A DNA stretch of 64,000 nt from Pedobacter kyonggii (GCF_004310665.1 NZ_SIXF01000024.1:23509-87508), one strand, 5' to 3'; shown: positions 55,353 through 63,812, numbered from the stretch's first letter. Program-made: numbers and translations. The notes: generated by a model from the sequence alone, not told the origin.

Positions 55353-57461
55353 TTGGATAATAGTAAAATAAAAAGATATACCGTAACTGCAGCGCTTCCA
55401 TATACCAATGGACCAGTTCATATTGGGCACCTGGCTGGTGTTTACATCCCTGCAGATATTTACGCCCGTTATTTAAGGTCGAATAAACGTGATGTAAAGT
55501 TCATCTGTGGATCTGACGAAAATGGTGTACCCATTACTTTAAAAGCCAAAAGAGAAGGAATTACGCCTCAGGAAGTGGTAGATAAGTACCACAAGATTAT
55601 TGGCGATTCTTTTAAAGAATTCGGCGTATCTTTCGATATCTATCACCGTACCTCATCGCTTACCCATCACCAAACCGCTGCCGATTTCTTCGAAACCCTT
55701 TACAATAAAGGTGTTTTTACCGAAGAGGTTACTGAGCAATATTACGATGCCACGGCAAAACAATTTTTAGCCGATCGTTACATTACCGGTACCTGCCCAA
55801 AATGTGGGAATGAAAATGCTTATGGCGATCAGTGCGAAAACTGTGGCTCTACCCTTAATGCAACTGATTTAATCAATCCCAAATCGACCCTATCTGGAGA
55901 TAAACCAATTTTAAAGGAAACTAAAAACTGGTTTCTGCCACTGGATAAGTATGAAGACCGTTTACGTACCTATATCGAAAGCCATAAAGAATGGCGCCCA
56001 AATGTATACGGCCAATGCCAAAGCTGGTTAAATGCAGGTTTACAGCCAAGAGCTATGACCAGAGATTTAGATTGGGGCGTTCGTGTTCCGCTTCGCGATG
56101 CCGAAGGTAAAGTGCTTTATGTATGGTTCGATGCACCTATCGGATATATTTCTGCAACCAAAGAGCTTTGTAACTATGCCAAGCTCGATGTTTGGAACCC
56201 TAAAGCCGAAGAATATTATATCAGCAGTTACGAAAACGATAAATGTGGTTGGGAAGAATACTGGAAAAGCGACGAAACCAAATTGGTTCACTTTATCGGT
56301 AAAGATAACATTGTTTTCCACTGCATTATTTTCCCTGCAATGTTAATGGCGCATGGCGAATATACCTTGGCCGATAATGTACCGGCAAACGAATTTTTAA
56401 ACTTAGAAGGCCAAAAAATATCAACTTCCAAGAACTGGGCGGTTTGGCTAAACGAATATTTAAAGGAGTTTGAAGGCAAACAAGATGTATTGCGTTATGT
56501 ATTAACCGCAACCGCTCCCGAGACCAAGGATAATGATTTTACCTGGAAAGATTTTCAGGCGAGAAACAATAATGAATTGGTGGCCATCCTGGGTAACTTC
56601 GTAAACAGGGTTGTGGTACTTACGCATAAATACTTTGGTGGTTCAGTACCTACCTGTATGGAAATTACTGAGGTAGATCAGGCTGTTATTGATGAACTGG
56701 CTGTGTACCCGGCTAAAATCTCTGCGTCTATCGAGAATTACCGCTTTAGAGAGGCCTTATCAGAAGTAATGAATGTTGCCCGTTTAGGAAATAAATACCT
56801 GGCCGAAACCGAGCCGTGGAAATTGATTAAAACGGATGAGGACCGGGTAAGAACGATATTGAATATTGCGCTTCAAATTGCCGCCAATATTCAGATCCTG
56901 ATTGAACCTTTCTTGCCATTTACAGCAGAAAAGTTAATGAAGATGCTTCAGAATGGTGGCCATGATTGGGATGATGCAGGTACAGTAAGCTTGTTAAAAC
57001 GTGGCCACGAAATTGGCGAAGCTGTGCTATTATTTGATAAAATTGAAGATGCAGAGATCGACTTCCAGATTGAGAAACTAAACCAAAGCAAAGCCAGTAA
57101 CGCCGCCAGTAATGTAGTTGCTGTTCCGGCAAAAGAGAATATCCAGTTTGACGATTTCTCGGCAATGGATATCCGTGTAGCCACCATTGTTGCTGCAGAA
57201 AAGGTAGAGAAAACAAAAAAACTGTTAAAATTAACGGTAAATACAGGTATTGATGAAAGAACTGTGGTTTCGGGCATCGCAGAATATTATAAGCCTGAAG
57301 ATATTGTTGGTAAACAGGTAAGTATGATCGTAAACCTTGCTCCACGCGAAATCAAAGGGATTTTATCACAGGGAATGATCCTAATGGCCGAAAATACCGA
57401 AGGCAAGCTCACTTTTGTGGCACCTATAGAAAAATTCCCAGAGGGTAGTGTAATTAGGTAG
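55353..57461 (+). CDS. metG: Methionyl-tRNA synthetase with C-terminal tRNA-binding domain
   Basis: Charges tRNA-Met; cytoplasmic. From the TTG at 55353 the protein has 702 residues and begins (M)[19 protein letters not shown]. Motif HIGH is at 23-26, the KMSKS equivalent is KISTSKNW, and the zinc knuckle is [19 protein letters not shown]-terminal ~110-residue EMAP/Trbp-type domain ([20 protein letters not shown], then [15 protein letters not shown]) is fused, as in the long Bacteroidota type. No in-frame ATG lies near the N-terminus; the open frame to 55221 is overlapped by the divergent gene and the promoter, so TTG is the best start. Followed by a strong terminator. Confidence 0.96.
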   Translation: MDNSKIKRYTVTAALPYTNGPVHIGHLAGVYIPADIYARYLRSNKRDVKFICGSDENGVPITLKAKREGITPQEVVDKYHKIIGDSFKEFGVSFDIYHRTSSLTHHQTAADFFETLYNKGVFTEEVTEQYYDATAKQFLADRYITGTCPKCGNENAYGDQCENCGSTLNATDLINPKSTLSGDKPILKETKNWFLPLDKYEDRLRTYIESHKEWRPNVYGQCQSWLNAGLQPRAMTRDLDWGVRVPLRDAEGKVLYVWFDAPIGYISATKELCNYAKLDVWNPKAEEYYISSYENDKCGWEEYWKSDETKLVHFIGKDNIVFHCIIFPAMLMAHGEYTLADNVPANEFLNLEGQKISTSKNWAVWLNEYLKEFEGKQDVLRYVLTATAPETKDNDFTWKDFQARNNNELVAILGNFVNRVVVLTHKYFGGSVPTCMEITEVDQAVIDELAVYPAKISASIENYRFREALSEVMNVARLGNKYLAETEPWKLIKTDEDRVRTILNIALQIAANIQILIEPFLPFTAEKLMKMLQNGGHDWDDAGTVSLLKRGHEIGEAVLLFDKIEDAEIDFQIEKLNQSKASNAASNVVAVPAKENIQFDDFSAMDIRVATIVAAEKVEKTKKLLKLTVNTGIDERTVVSGIAEYYKPEDIVGKQVSMIVNLAPREIKGILSQGMILMAENTEGKLTFVAPIEKFPEGSVIR

Positions 57462-57483
57462 TGTTTGCCTGCATTAAAATATA

Positions 57484-57517
57484 AAGCCATTTGATTAATT
57501 TCAAATGGCTTTTTTTA
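57484..57517 (+). terminator. Terminator of metG
   Basis: A 10-bp perfect stem AAGCCATTTG (57484-57493)/CAAATGGCTT (57502-57511) followed by a T run; 22 bp past the metG stop. Confidence 0.9.
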
Positions 57518-57639
57518 TTGCTTACCCTATGCAATAATCCTAAGGTGCGTCTGTTGTAATTGATTTTTTATGTTTTTAAAGACAATTATCCTAAGATAAA
57601 TGCTTGTTAAAATGAATTCTCTTGCGACAAAACTTTTGT

Positions 57640-57647
57640 TATATTTG
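57640..57647 (+). promoter_or_regulatory. -7 promoter element of the tRNA-Arg gene
   Basis: TATATTTG matches TAnnTTTG exactly and ends 10 bp before the mature 5' end of the tRNA. The start of transcription would thus lie a few bases ahead of the gene. Confidence 0.65.
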
Positions 57648-57657
57648 CGCAACAAAT

Positions 57658-57729
57658 GGTCCCGTAGTTCAACGGATAGAATAGAAGTTTCCTAAACTTT
57701 AGATATGAGTTCGATTCTCGTCGGGACCA
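57658..57729 (+). tRNA. tRNA-Arg (anticodon CCU)
   Basis: The 72 bases fold as a cloverleaf: acceptor GGTCCCG/CGGGACC, D stem GTTC/GAAT, anticodon stem GAAGT/ACTTT with loop TTCCTAA (anticodon CCT), T stem ATGAG/CTCGT with loop TTCGATT. The discriminator is A; CCA is not encoded (the next bases are CTTCC). It reads AGG codons. An IntDOT-like integrase gene begins ~300 bp downstream, and tRNA 3' ends are frequent insertion sites, so this is probably the attachment site of the following island. Confidence 0.95.
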
Positions 57730-57843
57730 CTTCCTTGGATTCAAACCAGAACATTGTCGCGCAAATCGTTGATTTTCAAGACTTTGTTTTGGTTTTTATA
57801 ACGCATTAAGACTCGTTTTTGACCATTCTGAATGGTTAATTTT

Positions 57844-58002
57844 AGTGAGTCGAAAATTGACTATTCTTTGTAAAACACTGTGAGTCAGTAAATTGAATGA
57901 AATATCAAAACCAGAATTATTCCGAAATGTTCGGGTGCTGGATTATTTTGTAAGATATTGATTTACAGCTCGTTCGGCTGACGAACATCTTGATGACTCA
58001 CT
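57844..58002. promoter_or_regulatory. Three AGTGAGTC-type repeats between tRNA and integrase gene
   Basis: AGTGAGTCG (57844-57852), GTGAGTCAG (57880-57888) and the inverted TGACTCACT (57994-58002) share one core. A short GTTCG/CGAAC hairpin lies near 57972-57986. Repeats at this place fit arm-type binding sites for a tyrosine recombinase or its excisionase; the last one is close to the integrase promoter, so autoregulation is possible. Confidence 0.4.
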
Positions 58003-58012
58003 GGCTCAAATG

Positions 58013-58020
58013 TACATTTG
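58013..58020 (+). promoter_or_regulatory. Promoter of the integrase gene
   Basis: TACATTTG is a perfect -7 element, with TTG at 57990-57992 about 20 bases upstream as a -33 element. It lies 21 bp before the ATG at 58042 and covers the alternative TTG at 58018, which is therefore not the start. Confidence 0.6.
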
Positions 58021-58041
58021 TTTAATTTTAAATGTATCATT

Positions 58042-59313
58042 ATGAGTTACAATTTTCATCTTTTATTCTATCTGAAAAGACCAAAAAATTTTATCAAGGG
58101 CGAGATGATGCCCATCTATTTACGGATTACCGTGAAGGGAAAACATTCGGAATATTCTGTCGGCAGAGAAATTATTCCCAGCTTCTGGTCGGCGCTTAAA
58201 GGAAAAGGTACCGGCCTGCGCGAGGAGATCCGGGAACTTAATGATTATCTGGACATGCTGGCCTCAAAAGTTCGAAGGTTTCATACCTCTCTTGTTGAGA
58301 AGGAAGATGAGGTGACAGCGGTGATTTTACGGGATCATCTTACCGGTAAGAATACGTCTAACCATAGTCTGCTGAGAGTTTATCAGAAGCATAATGACAA
58401 TATGGAAAAACTGATTGGTAAAGGATACAGTTATAGCACGTTTCAAACCTATCAAAGTTCCATCAGACATGTTAAACAATTTCTTCAGCTCAAATATGAG
58501 GTTCAGGACATTAACGTTAAAAAGGTGGATTTTAAATTTATCACCGATTATGAGCTATTTCTTAGAATAGATCGAGGAAATAATGCAATGTCTGCCCGGA
58601 AATATATTGTTCACCTGAAAAAAATCATGCTGTATTGCCTGGGTGCCGGGTGGATTGTTGGTAATCCATTTTTAAATTATCGCAATACTGCTAAAGCTAA
58701 GGCAAGGACTTTTTTAAATGTGGAAGAGTTGGATAGGATCAAAAACAGGGAATTTCCACTTGAGCGATTAAACATCGTTCGTGACATTTTTATTTTCAGT
58801 TGCTACACAGGCCTTTCCTATATAGATGTGAAGCAGCTTCGCCCGGATCAGATTACAAAGGGTGATGACGGTAATTTATGGATATTCATCAAACGGCAGA
58901 AAACGGAAACACCCTGTCACATCCCTTTGTTGGATGAGGCGAAAGTAATTCTTGAAAGGTATAAGAATCACAGGATATGCCGATGGAGAAAAGTGGCGTT
59001 GCCGGTGCTCACCAACCAGAGGGTGAATGGGTATCTGAAAGAGATCGCCGATCTTTGTACAATTACTAAAGTACTCACTTACCATCTGGCTCGTCATACC
59101 TTTGCGACGACTATTACGCTTTCAAATGGCGTTCCGATTGAGACCGTATCCCAGATGCTTGGGCATAACAGCTTGAAAACAACGCAGCATTATGCGAAGG
59201 TGATCGATACAAAAGTTAGTACTGAGATGTCTGCATTACAGGAGAAACTTCTGGAACGGAATAAGGAAGAAGAGGATACTGGCGATATGAAAGTTATGAA
59301 GCTCTTTAGGTAA
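58042..59313 (+). CDS. Tyrosine recombinase/integrase of the Bacteroidota IntDOT-like type
   Basis: A 423-residue site-specific recombinase. N-terminal arm-binding domain (YNFHLLFYLKRPKNFIKGEM, then PIYLRITVKGKHSEYSVGRE), core-binding SAM-like domain (~100-210), C-terminal catalytic domain. Catalytic residues: Lys in the hairpin region IKRQKTET, HLARHTFAT (HxxR), LGHNS (His) and TTQHYAKV (Tyr nucleophile). At the first Arg position the sequence is CYTGLSYIDV with Ser, as known for IntDOT of CTnDOT. So an active enzyme is possible despite the missing Arg I. It is the first gene after tRNA-Arg and likely integrated there. Confidence 0.93.
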   Translation: MSYNFHLLFYLKRPKNFIKGEMMPIYLRITVKGKHSEYSVGREIIPSFWSALKGKGTGLREEIRELNDYLDMLASKVRRFHTSLVEKEDEVTAVILRDHLTGKNTSNHSLLRVYQKHNDNMEKLIGKGYSYSTFQTYQSSIRHVKQFLQLKYEVQDINVKKVDFKFITDYELFLRIDRGNNAMSARKYIVHLKKIMLYCLGAGWIVGNPFLNYRNTAKAKARTFLNVEELDRIKNREFPLERLNIVRDIFIFSCYTGLSYIDVKQLRPDQITKGDDGNLWIFIKRQKTETPCHIPLLDEAKVILERYKNHRICRWRKVALPVLTNQRVNGYLKEIADLCTITKVLTYHLARHTFATTITLSNGVPIETVSQMLGHNSLKTTQHYAKVIDTKVSTEMSALQEKLLERNKEEEDTGDMKVMKLFR

Positions 59314-59330
59314 AGATGAAATAGCTGTAA

Positions 59331-59381
59331 ATGGATAATATTATGCTCATTTCCGTGATTATTGAGTATAATATTATCCAT
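59331..59381. terminator. Imperfect 20-bp inverted repeat after the integrase gene
   Basis: Arms 59331-59350 (starting ATGGATAATATTAT) and 59362-59381 (ending ATAATATTATCCAT) pair over 18 of 20 bases. It begins 18 bp past the integrase stop. The stem is AT-rich and the T tract poor, so it could be a terminator or another kind of palindromic site. Confidence 0.55.
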
Positions 59382-60004
59382 TTAATTTTAGTATTTCTTC
59401 TTTGATAGCACACGATGTCCAAAATTATTTGGGTATATATGGATATATACGCGGGTGTGCTTTCGGAATTTGATTTATATCATCTTGTTTTAAAAAATTA
59501 CATATTTCTTTGACAGAAAGAAGCAAGCTAGAATTATTAAATCTTAAATATATCTGTTAATTCTATTCATTTTATATCATCGCATACTATGTAATAAGGT
59601 ACTCGGATATTGCCAGTATTGTATCGACGCTAGTGAGATAATTTTACACAAGGGTTTAAAAAATAAATAATTATGATACTAATAGTATTACTTTTTATGT
59701 TTTTTTAAACTGGTACAGAGATGTCTGCATTAAAGGAGAAACTTCTAGAAGGGAATAAAGAGGATGATGGTGTGAAAGTTATGAAGCTTTTTAGATAGAT
59801 TGTTAGCTATGTAGCAGTTATAGGGTTTGAAGATTGAAGCAATGTTATTTAGATTCCTTATTCATCTTAGTTTGGCAAAATCATTAAAATATAATTTATA
59901 GTGTAACCTTGCTAGGGGACATTTTGCCCGTCATTGATGGGCTATGAGTTATCGCTTTACATCATTTTATTTTTGTTTATTGGGCAAAAAAAAATATTAT
60001 AAAG
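59382..60004. other. Largely non-coding stretch around an integrase relic
   Basis: AT-rich. Apart from the integrase relic at 59712-59798 nothing codes convincingly. The GGGGACATTTTGCCCGTC-type stretch near 59914-59931 and a GGTATATATGGATATATACG run near 59432-59451 are small local repeats without assigned role. Confidence 0.4.
59712..59798 (+). pseudogene. 3' remnant of a second, related integrase gene
   Basis: The bases translate as GTEMSALKEKLLEGNKEDDG, then VKVMKLFR and a stop. The intact integrase ends STEMSALQEKLLERNKEEED, then TGDMKVMKLFR. Identity at the DNA level is also high (for instance ATGTCTGCATTA shared exactly). Only ~28 codons remain; the rest is gone. The spacing of ~485 bp between the two gene ends indicates that two related elements were once inserted in series, or that a duplication was followed by deletion. 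Confidence 0.82.
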
Positions 60005-60033
60005 TGTCACAAATATTTCATGAATTTGTGACA
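60005..60033. promoter_or_regulatory. 10-bp palindrome ahead of a truncated antitoxin-like gene
   Basis: TGTCACAAAT (60005-60014) and ATTTGTGACA (60024-60033) are perfect inverted repeats, 9 bp apart, ending 26 bp before the TTG at 60060. Antitoxins of this kind are usually autoregulated through such repeats. Confidence 0.55.
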
Positions 60034-60059
60034 AAATAATTCATTTTAACGTTAGTTAA

Positions 60060-60209
60060 TTGTCATACAATCAGGTAGTTAACAAGGTGATTAGGGGTAA
60101 GCGCGAAAAGATATTTTTTCCAACCGACTTTTCTTGCATTGATACTACTGATGTGATTAGGAGCATCCTACACAGGCTTCAAAGGGATCATGTAGAATGT
60201 AATATCTGA
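60060..60209 (+). pseudogene. Truncated antitoxin-like gene (AbiEi/DUF6088-type N-terminus), 49 codons
   Basis: A frame opening with TTG right after an in-frame stop reads (M)SYNQVVNKVIRGKREKIFF, then PTDFSCIDTTDVIRSILHRL, then QRDHVECNI and a stop. The pattern RGKR.KIFFP.DF......VIRSILHRL fits the N-terminal winged helix of AbiEi/DUF6088-type antitoxins; the family's following GLYxxP segment is missing. This would leave a DNA-binding domain alone. A palindrome precedes it. It is on the opposite strand to the intact toxin-antitoxin operon and not its paralogue by close identity. The family call is from pattern only. Confidence 0.5.
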
Positions 60210-60309
60210 TATGAAATGATTTTTAATTAAATGTTATATGATTATTCCGAACAAATGGTGGCACAATTAACTAAGAGATTTTAGCCTTTTATTTCAAAAA
60301 AAGTTATAA

Positions 60310-61281
60310 CTATAATTTTAATAGGTTCGCTTGAATAAGCGTTAGTATTTCATCGAAATCAGGCTGCCCTAAGTAATAAAGTCCTGATGTTCCGCTATAT
60401 CGGTTCCTAAAATCTTCCCTTATTTTCTCGTCAGTTAAAAGGAAAGCCTGCTTTTCCACTAATGGAGTATCAAGATCGACCTCCGGGAACCAGTGCGATT
60501 TATGGTCCTGATATTCTCTTGTTGAAATAAACTGCTGGATATCATCTCTCTGTAAAAGCTTATAGACATCATAATATTGCCGCATAAAATTGACCTTTGG
60601 CCCACCACGACCCACAGTTTGTTCTCCACGGAACTTGGTTACGATTGTCTGGAGTTTTTCCACTAATGTATAGCCGGGATGGTAGCACGCGATATTTAAA
60701 GCCCTATTGTCAAGCACATCAAGACCAGCTTCCAATGCTCTATCGTACATCCATGAACTAATATCAACATTTTGGTTAGGGGTAACCTTTGCAAAGCCGA
60801 CCTCAAGCAATATGCCATCCTTAATTCCTGGCACAGAACCAAAATAGCCATTGTATTTCAACCGAATACCACCGTTCCTTCCCTTTTCGTCATCGAATTC
60901 GATGTCGCGCTCTGGCTGAATACCGTCTATAACAATATTGTCCGACAGCCAATCAAAGAACTTCATCCTATTTTCTACGGTATTCTTACCAGTTGATTTC
61001 GGATTTTCATTTACCTGAATGCCCGTCTGGTCAAAAAATGCCCGTGGCGGGATGATATGCAAGTCAATGTCTTCTGAGAAGCGGTCAATGATCTTAAAGC
61101 CCTTCGATAGAGAGGTCCCCCCCTTAAGCTCAAAACCGAGTCCCAGGTTTTTCATGCCATAAAGTACGTGCATGATCCAATAGTCCTTTTCTATCAACGC
61201 ATCAAGTATACTAGTCTCAGCTGACAATGTACTAATCAGGCTTTTAAAATCCTTTCGCTGGTGAAGAAACTTACTGCTCAT
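60310..61281 (-). CDS. abiEii: AbiEii/AbiGii-family nucleotidyltransferase toxin
   Basis: A 323-residue toxin-type nucleotidyltransferase. The fold's hallmark is visible: FELKGGTSLSKGF (GGTSLSK at 54-60) followed by SEDIDL with Asp71 and Asp73 as metal-binding residues. KGGTSLSK and FSEDIDLH correspond to the GG[S/T]-(x)-DxD pattern. YWIMHVLYGM in the first helix is also typical. Characterised AbiEii-family toxins cause reversible growth arrest and phage abortive infection, probably through nucleotide transfer. It lies 17 bp after the antitoxin gene, on one transcript. Confidence 0.9.
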   Translation of the reverse strand: MSSKFLHQRKDFKSLISTLSAETSILDALIEKDYWIMHVLYGMKNLGLGFELKGGTSLSKGFKIIDRFSEDIDLHIIPPRAFFDQTGIQVNENPKSTGKNTVENRMKFFDWLSDNIVIDGIQPERDIEFDDEKGRNGGIRLKYNGYFGSVPGIKDGILLEVGFAKVTPNQNVDISSWMYDRALEAGLDVLDNRALNIACYHPGYTLVEKLQTIVTKFRGEQTVGRGGPKVNFMRQYYDVYKLLQRDDIQQFISTREYQDHKSHWFPEVDLDTPLVEKQAFLLTDEKIREDFRNRYSGTSGLYYLGQPDFDEILTLIQANLLKL

Positions 61282-61298
61282 ATAACTTAGGTAATTAC

Positions 61299-61865
61299 TT
61301 AGTTCGTTGCTAATAATTTTCTTGTTTTTGGGTTTCCATATTTTTCAGCGGCATATCCTAAAGACTGCTGATCCAAGCTCCTCGCTGTTTTCAATGCCTT
61401 TTCAAGTACCTTGGGCTGATCCTCAGCAAGTGAATCCAAATTATTGATTAGGTCAATCACCAAAAATTCCTTGGTAGGCTTGGTTGGAAAAGCAGACTTT
61501 TTTTTAAAGGTGAACAATTTGTTACCCAATTTAATATCTCCGCTGCGCAGGTGGTTGTAAACAATCTGTTTGTTATACAACTGTGTCGTCCCCAGGCCCA
61601 ACGCATTAAAATAATTGAAAGAAGTAATCAGAAAGTTGGTATTGTCCAAGAATTTCTTGATGAGCATATCATCCGCCGGTGGCTCAAAACCAAATGCATT
61701 TTTCTTCGGAAAGTGATATAGCCCAGGGCCAACTCTTTTCAAAGTCCCCTCACCTGTAAGTTCCGAAAGATGCCTGTCTATTGATTTTGACCACTTTTGC
61801 AGTTCATCCCTTTTGTATATCACCCCTTTTTTAAGATGACTCTTTAATTCCTCTAATTTTGGCAT
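61299..61865 (-). CDS. abiEi: AbiEi-family antitoxin/transcriptional regulator
   Basis: A 188-residue antitoxin. The N-terminal ~60 residues form a winged helix (LKKGVIYKRDELQKWSKSID, then RHLSELTGEGTLKRVGPGLY) ending in the hallmark GLYHFPK. The C-terminal domain (SFNYFNALGLGTTQLYNKQI) is the part that neutralises the toxin in known systems. It precedes the toxin gene with a 17-bp gap, standard order. The promoter region holds a perfect 10-bp inverted repeat around the -7 box, so negative autoregulation is likely. In known AbiE systems this is a type IV arrangement: the proteins do not bind each other. Confidence 0.87.
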   Translation of the reverse strand: MPKLEELKSHLKKGVIYKRDELQKWSKSIDRHLSELTGEGTLKRVGPGLYHFPKKNAFGFEPPADDMLIKKFLDNTNFLITSFNYFNALGLGTTQLYNKQIVYNHLRSGDIKLGNKLFTFKKKSAFPTKPTKEFLVIDLINNLDSLAEDQPKVLEKALKTARSLDQQSLGYAAEKYGNPKTRKLLATN

Positions 61866-61867
61866 AA

Positions 61868-61910
61868 CAAATACTTTCGGTTACAAATATATGGATTATT
61901 AAAGTATTTG
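61868..61910 (-). promoter_or_regulatory. abiE promoter with 10-bp inverted-repeat operator
   Basis: CAAATACTTT (61868-61877) and AAAGTATTTG (61901-61910) are perfect inverted repeats, centre to centre 33 bp (about three turns). Between them, the minus strand reads TATATTTG (61884-61891), an exact TAnnTTTG -7 element. Binding of a dimeric antitoxin to both arms would cover the promoter. Confidence 0.7.
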
Positions 61911-62119
61911 CATGATTTTTGACGAAATTTCATTCAATAATCAGCTCTAAAAAAATCAAATTGAAAAGAGCTTTTGCTTCTACTATCTTTTTACATGCAT
62001 CTAAATATAAGCACATATTCAAGTTGAAAAATTTTACATCTCTATATTCCCAGTTTGAGTTCGTCATGGAAGCGCCATTGATAAATCTGTTTTTATGCAC
62101 AATTTGTGTTCGAGCCGCT
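61911..62119. other. Intergenic region without supported gene
   Basis: The frames covering this stretch are low in typical protein features and differ from the downstream relic. Nothing else seen. Confidence 0.35.
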
Positions 62120-62351
62120 CTTTTTATCCATGAACTTTTAAAAGAACTGTCAGGTAAATATAATAAGGGCATTGCCCAAGTAGTCTTGCGATGGTTCATT
62201 CAAAGAGAGGTCAGTGCTATTCAAAAATCAGTAAATAAAAGATTAAGGAAATTTTAACCTATTTGACTTCGTACTATCCGCCGATGATATGGTAGCCATC
62301 AAATCATTAGATATAGGACTTATTCAAAAAACATACGTATTGCCACAATAG
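62120..62351 (+). pseudogene. Aldo/keto reductase C-terminal relic (frameshifted)
   Basis: One frame gives ELLKELSGKYNKGIAQVVLR, then WFIQREVSAIQKSVNKR, the aldo/keto reductase segment (KY.K..AQV.LRW...R.V..IPKSV). It ends at a stop near 62258. In another frame the sequence continues NFNLFDFVLSADDMVAIKSL, then DIGL, exactly the expected next part (ENF.VFDF.LS.DDM..I..LD). A single indel near 62245 breaks it. The N-terminal two thirds, with the catalytic Tyr and Lys, are absent, so it is a relic. Confidence 0.8.
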
Positions 62352-62521
62352 ATAAATTTATGCAAATCTGGCTATAGAATTCGCAACTGTTCGTCTAGAA
62401 ATTACAGGCGTTGGTCTAGTGGTTCCCTACGCTGGTATATTACGGGATTTTTGCCTGAAACGTTTGATGGACAGCTGCGTCTCAATAACAAACAATAGCA
62501 AAAAACTCAAATATAAACGAT

Positions 62522-63133
62522 ATGAAAACTTTAGCAAAAACAATATTCGCAGCAGCATTAACAGCAGTAGTATTAACTTCATCAACGGTGGCAACTTTTG
62601 CCGCTGAGCCAGTTAAAGCAGAAATAAAAACTTCTTCATTATCAAAATTCAACAGGATTTGGGTGAGCGGGAATGTGAAAATCGTCTTAACCCAAGGTGA
62701 CAAGCAAAATGTAGAGGGTGCGAGCAACTATGATGCTGCAAAAACCTCGGTATCAACTGATGGAAAAACCTTGTTTATCAATTCATTGGAAACAAGTCAG
62801 GTAACACTGAATATTACCGTAAAAGATTTGGAAAGAATTGAAGCTTATGGTCAATCAGTTGTGGTAACCAGCAATAATTTCGATGTAAAATACCTACAGT
62901 TATTTTTAGGACAAAGTGCTACAGCTAAGATCAAAACTACAGCAGGCAGTTTATATACTATCGTTAAGGATGATGCGGTGTTAAAATTAAATGGTACTGC
63001 TGGTGAAAGTACAATGATTGCAAGCAATATGAAAAATGTAAAATTAGCTGACTTTGTCAGTATTAAATCAGAATCATATGCTTCTGAAGCGATCATGGAA
63101 GCAGAGCAAAATGCAATGGTTTTAGCAAAATAA
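62522..63133 (+). CDS. Secreted GIN-domain (DUF2807) protein
   Basis: A 203-residue protein with a signal peptide (KTIFAAALTAVVLTSSTVATFA). The mature part opens FNRIWVSGNVKIVLTQGDKQ, the GIN/DUF2807 signature (a short strand, then GN..V.L.QGD), and continues as a right-handed beta-helix-like repeat (KDLERIEAYGQSVVVTSNNF). GIN proteins are common in Bacteroidota; role unknown, perhaps adhesion or envelope stress. Complete, with its own hairpin terminator. Whether it belongs to the island or is older chromosome is uncertain. Confidence 0.85.
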   Translation: MKTLAKTIFAAALTAVVLTSSTVATFAAEPVKAEIKTSSLSKFNRIWVSGNVKIVLTQGDKQNVEGASNYDAAKTSVSTDGKTLFINSLETSQVTLNITVKDLERIEAYGQSVVVTSNNFDVKYLQLFLGQSATAKIKTTAGSLYTIVKDDAVLKLNGTAGESTMIASNMKNVKLADFVSIKSESYASEAIMEAEQNAMVLAK

Positions 63134-63156
63134 AAAATATCAATCAAATAAGTTGA

Positions 63157-63180
63157 AGCTACCCATTGGGTGGCTTTTTT
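63157..63180 (+). terminator. Terminator of the GIN-domain gene
   Basis: AAGCTACCC/GGGTGGCTT stem (one G-U pair) with a 3-base loop, followed by a run of T. 23 bp past the stop. Confidence 0.75.
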
Positions 63181-63494
63181 TGGTAAGAAAAATTCTTATT
63201 TGGAAATTACTATTAATTCTTAAATATGTTACCCTGTGCCATCCTATTGCAGCAAGCTCAGGAAAATGGATTCGTTTTTTTGGTAATAGAATTTTTCTAT
63301 GTACTAGGCTATTTAATACATATGTATGTTTATCGTTTTCAATTAGATGATTCGAAAGTAAAACAGTATAGTCATTGGAGATGCTAACGAGTCCACGAAC
63401 AAAAGCATGGTGTAAATTTGGGCGGAAAGCTATAGCATTACTTTATCACTAGGATTGACTCATTGCCTGTGTTAAAGCAAGAGATTTTCCATGA
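63181..63494. other. Intergenic region without supported gene
   Basis: About 310 bp. Frames are short and give no family resemblance. It may contain decayed sequence, but I cannot identify any. Confidence 0.4.
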
Positions 63495-63812
63495 TTAAAA
63501 AATCGAAGTACTGGCATCATAGCTGACAACTTTAATTTTACTCCATCCCCCAGGTTGTTTACTAATTTGAACTTGAGTGCCAATTTGGTCTTTTAGCGCT
63601 TCAACATGAGAGATGATACCAATTGTTTTTCCTTTAGATTGTAAATTCTCTAAAGCAGAAATTGCGACATCTAACGTATCTGCGTCCAATGTTCCAAATC
63701 CTTCATCTATAAATAAAGAGTTGATTTGAATTTTACGGCTTGCTAAATCTGAAAGACCTAACGCTAAGGCTAAACTTACTAAGAAACTTTCACCGCCTGA
63801 TAATGTAGCCAT
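63495..63812 (-). pseudogene. sbcC: SbcC (SMC-like exonuclease subunit) C-terminal fragment, truncated by an IS
   Basis: The 105-codon frame begins at the ABC signature: ATLSGGESFLVSLALALGLS, then Walker B NSLFIDEGFGTLDADTLDVA, then GKTIGIISHVEALKDQIGTQ, and ends like an SbcC C-terminus. SbcC is ~1000 residues, so ~90% is missing from this place. Homology stops at 63812, where IS-like sequence begins. The ATG start at 63810-63812 is accidental. Without its N-terminal ATPase half and coiled coil it cannot work; the rest of the gene may lie beyond the IS, outside the window. Confidence 0.85.

Noticed and set aside
56920-57345. Minus-strand frames opposite the metG 3' end
   Set aside because: Antisense to the conserved tRNA-binding domain of metG; no homology.
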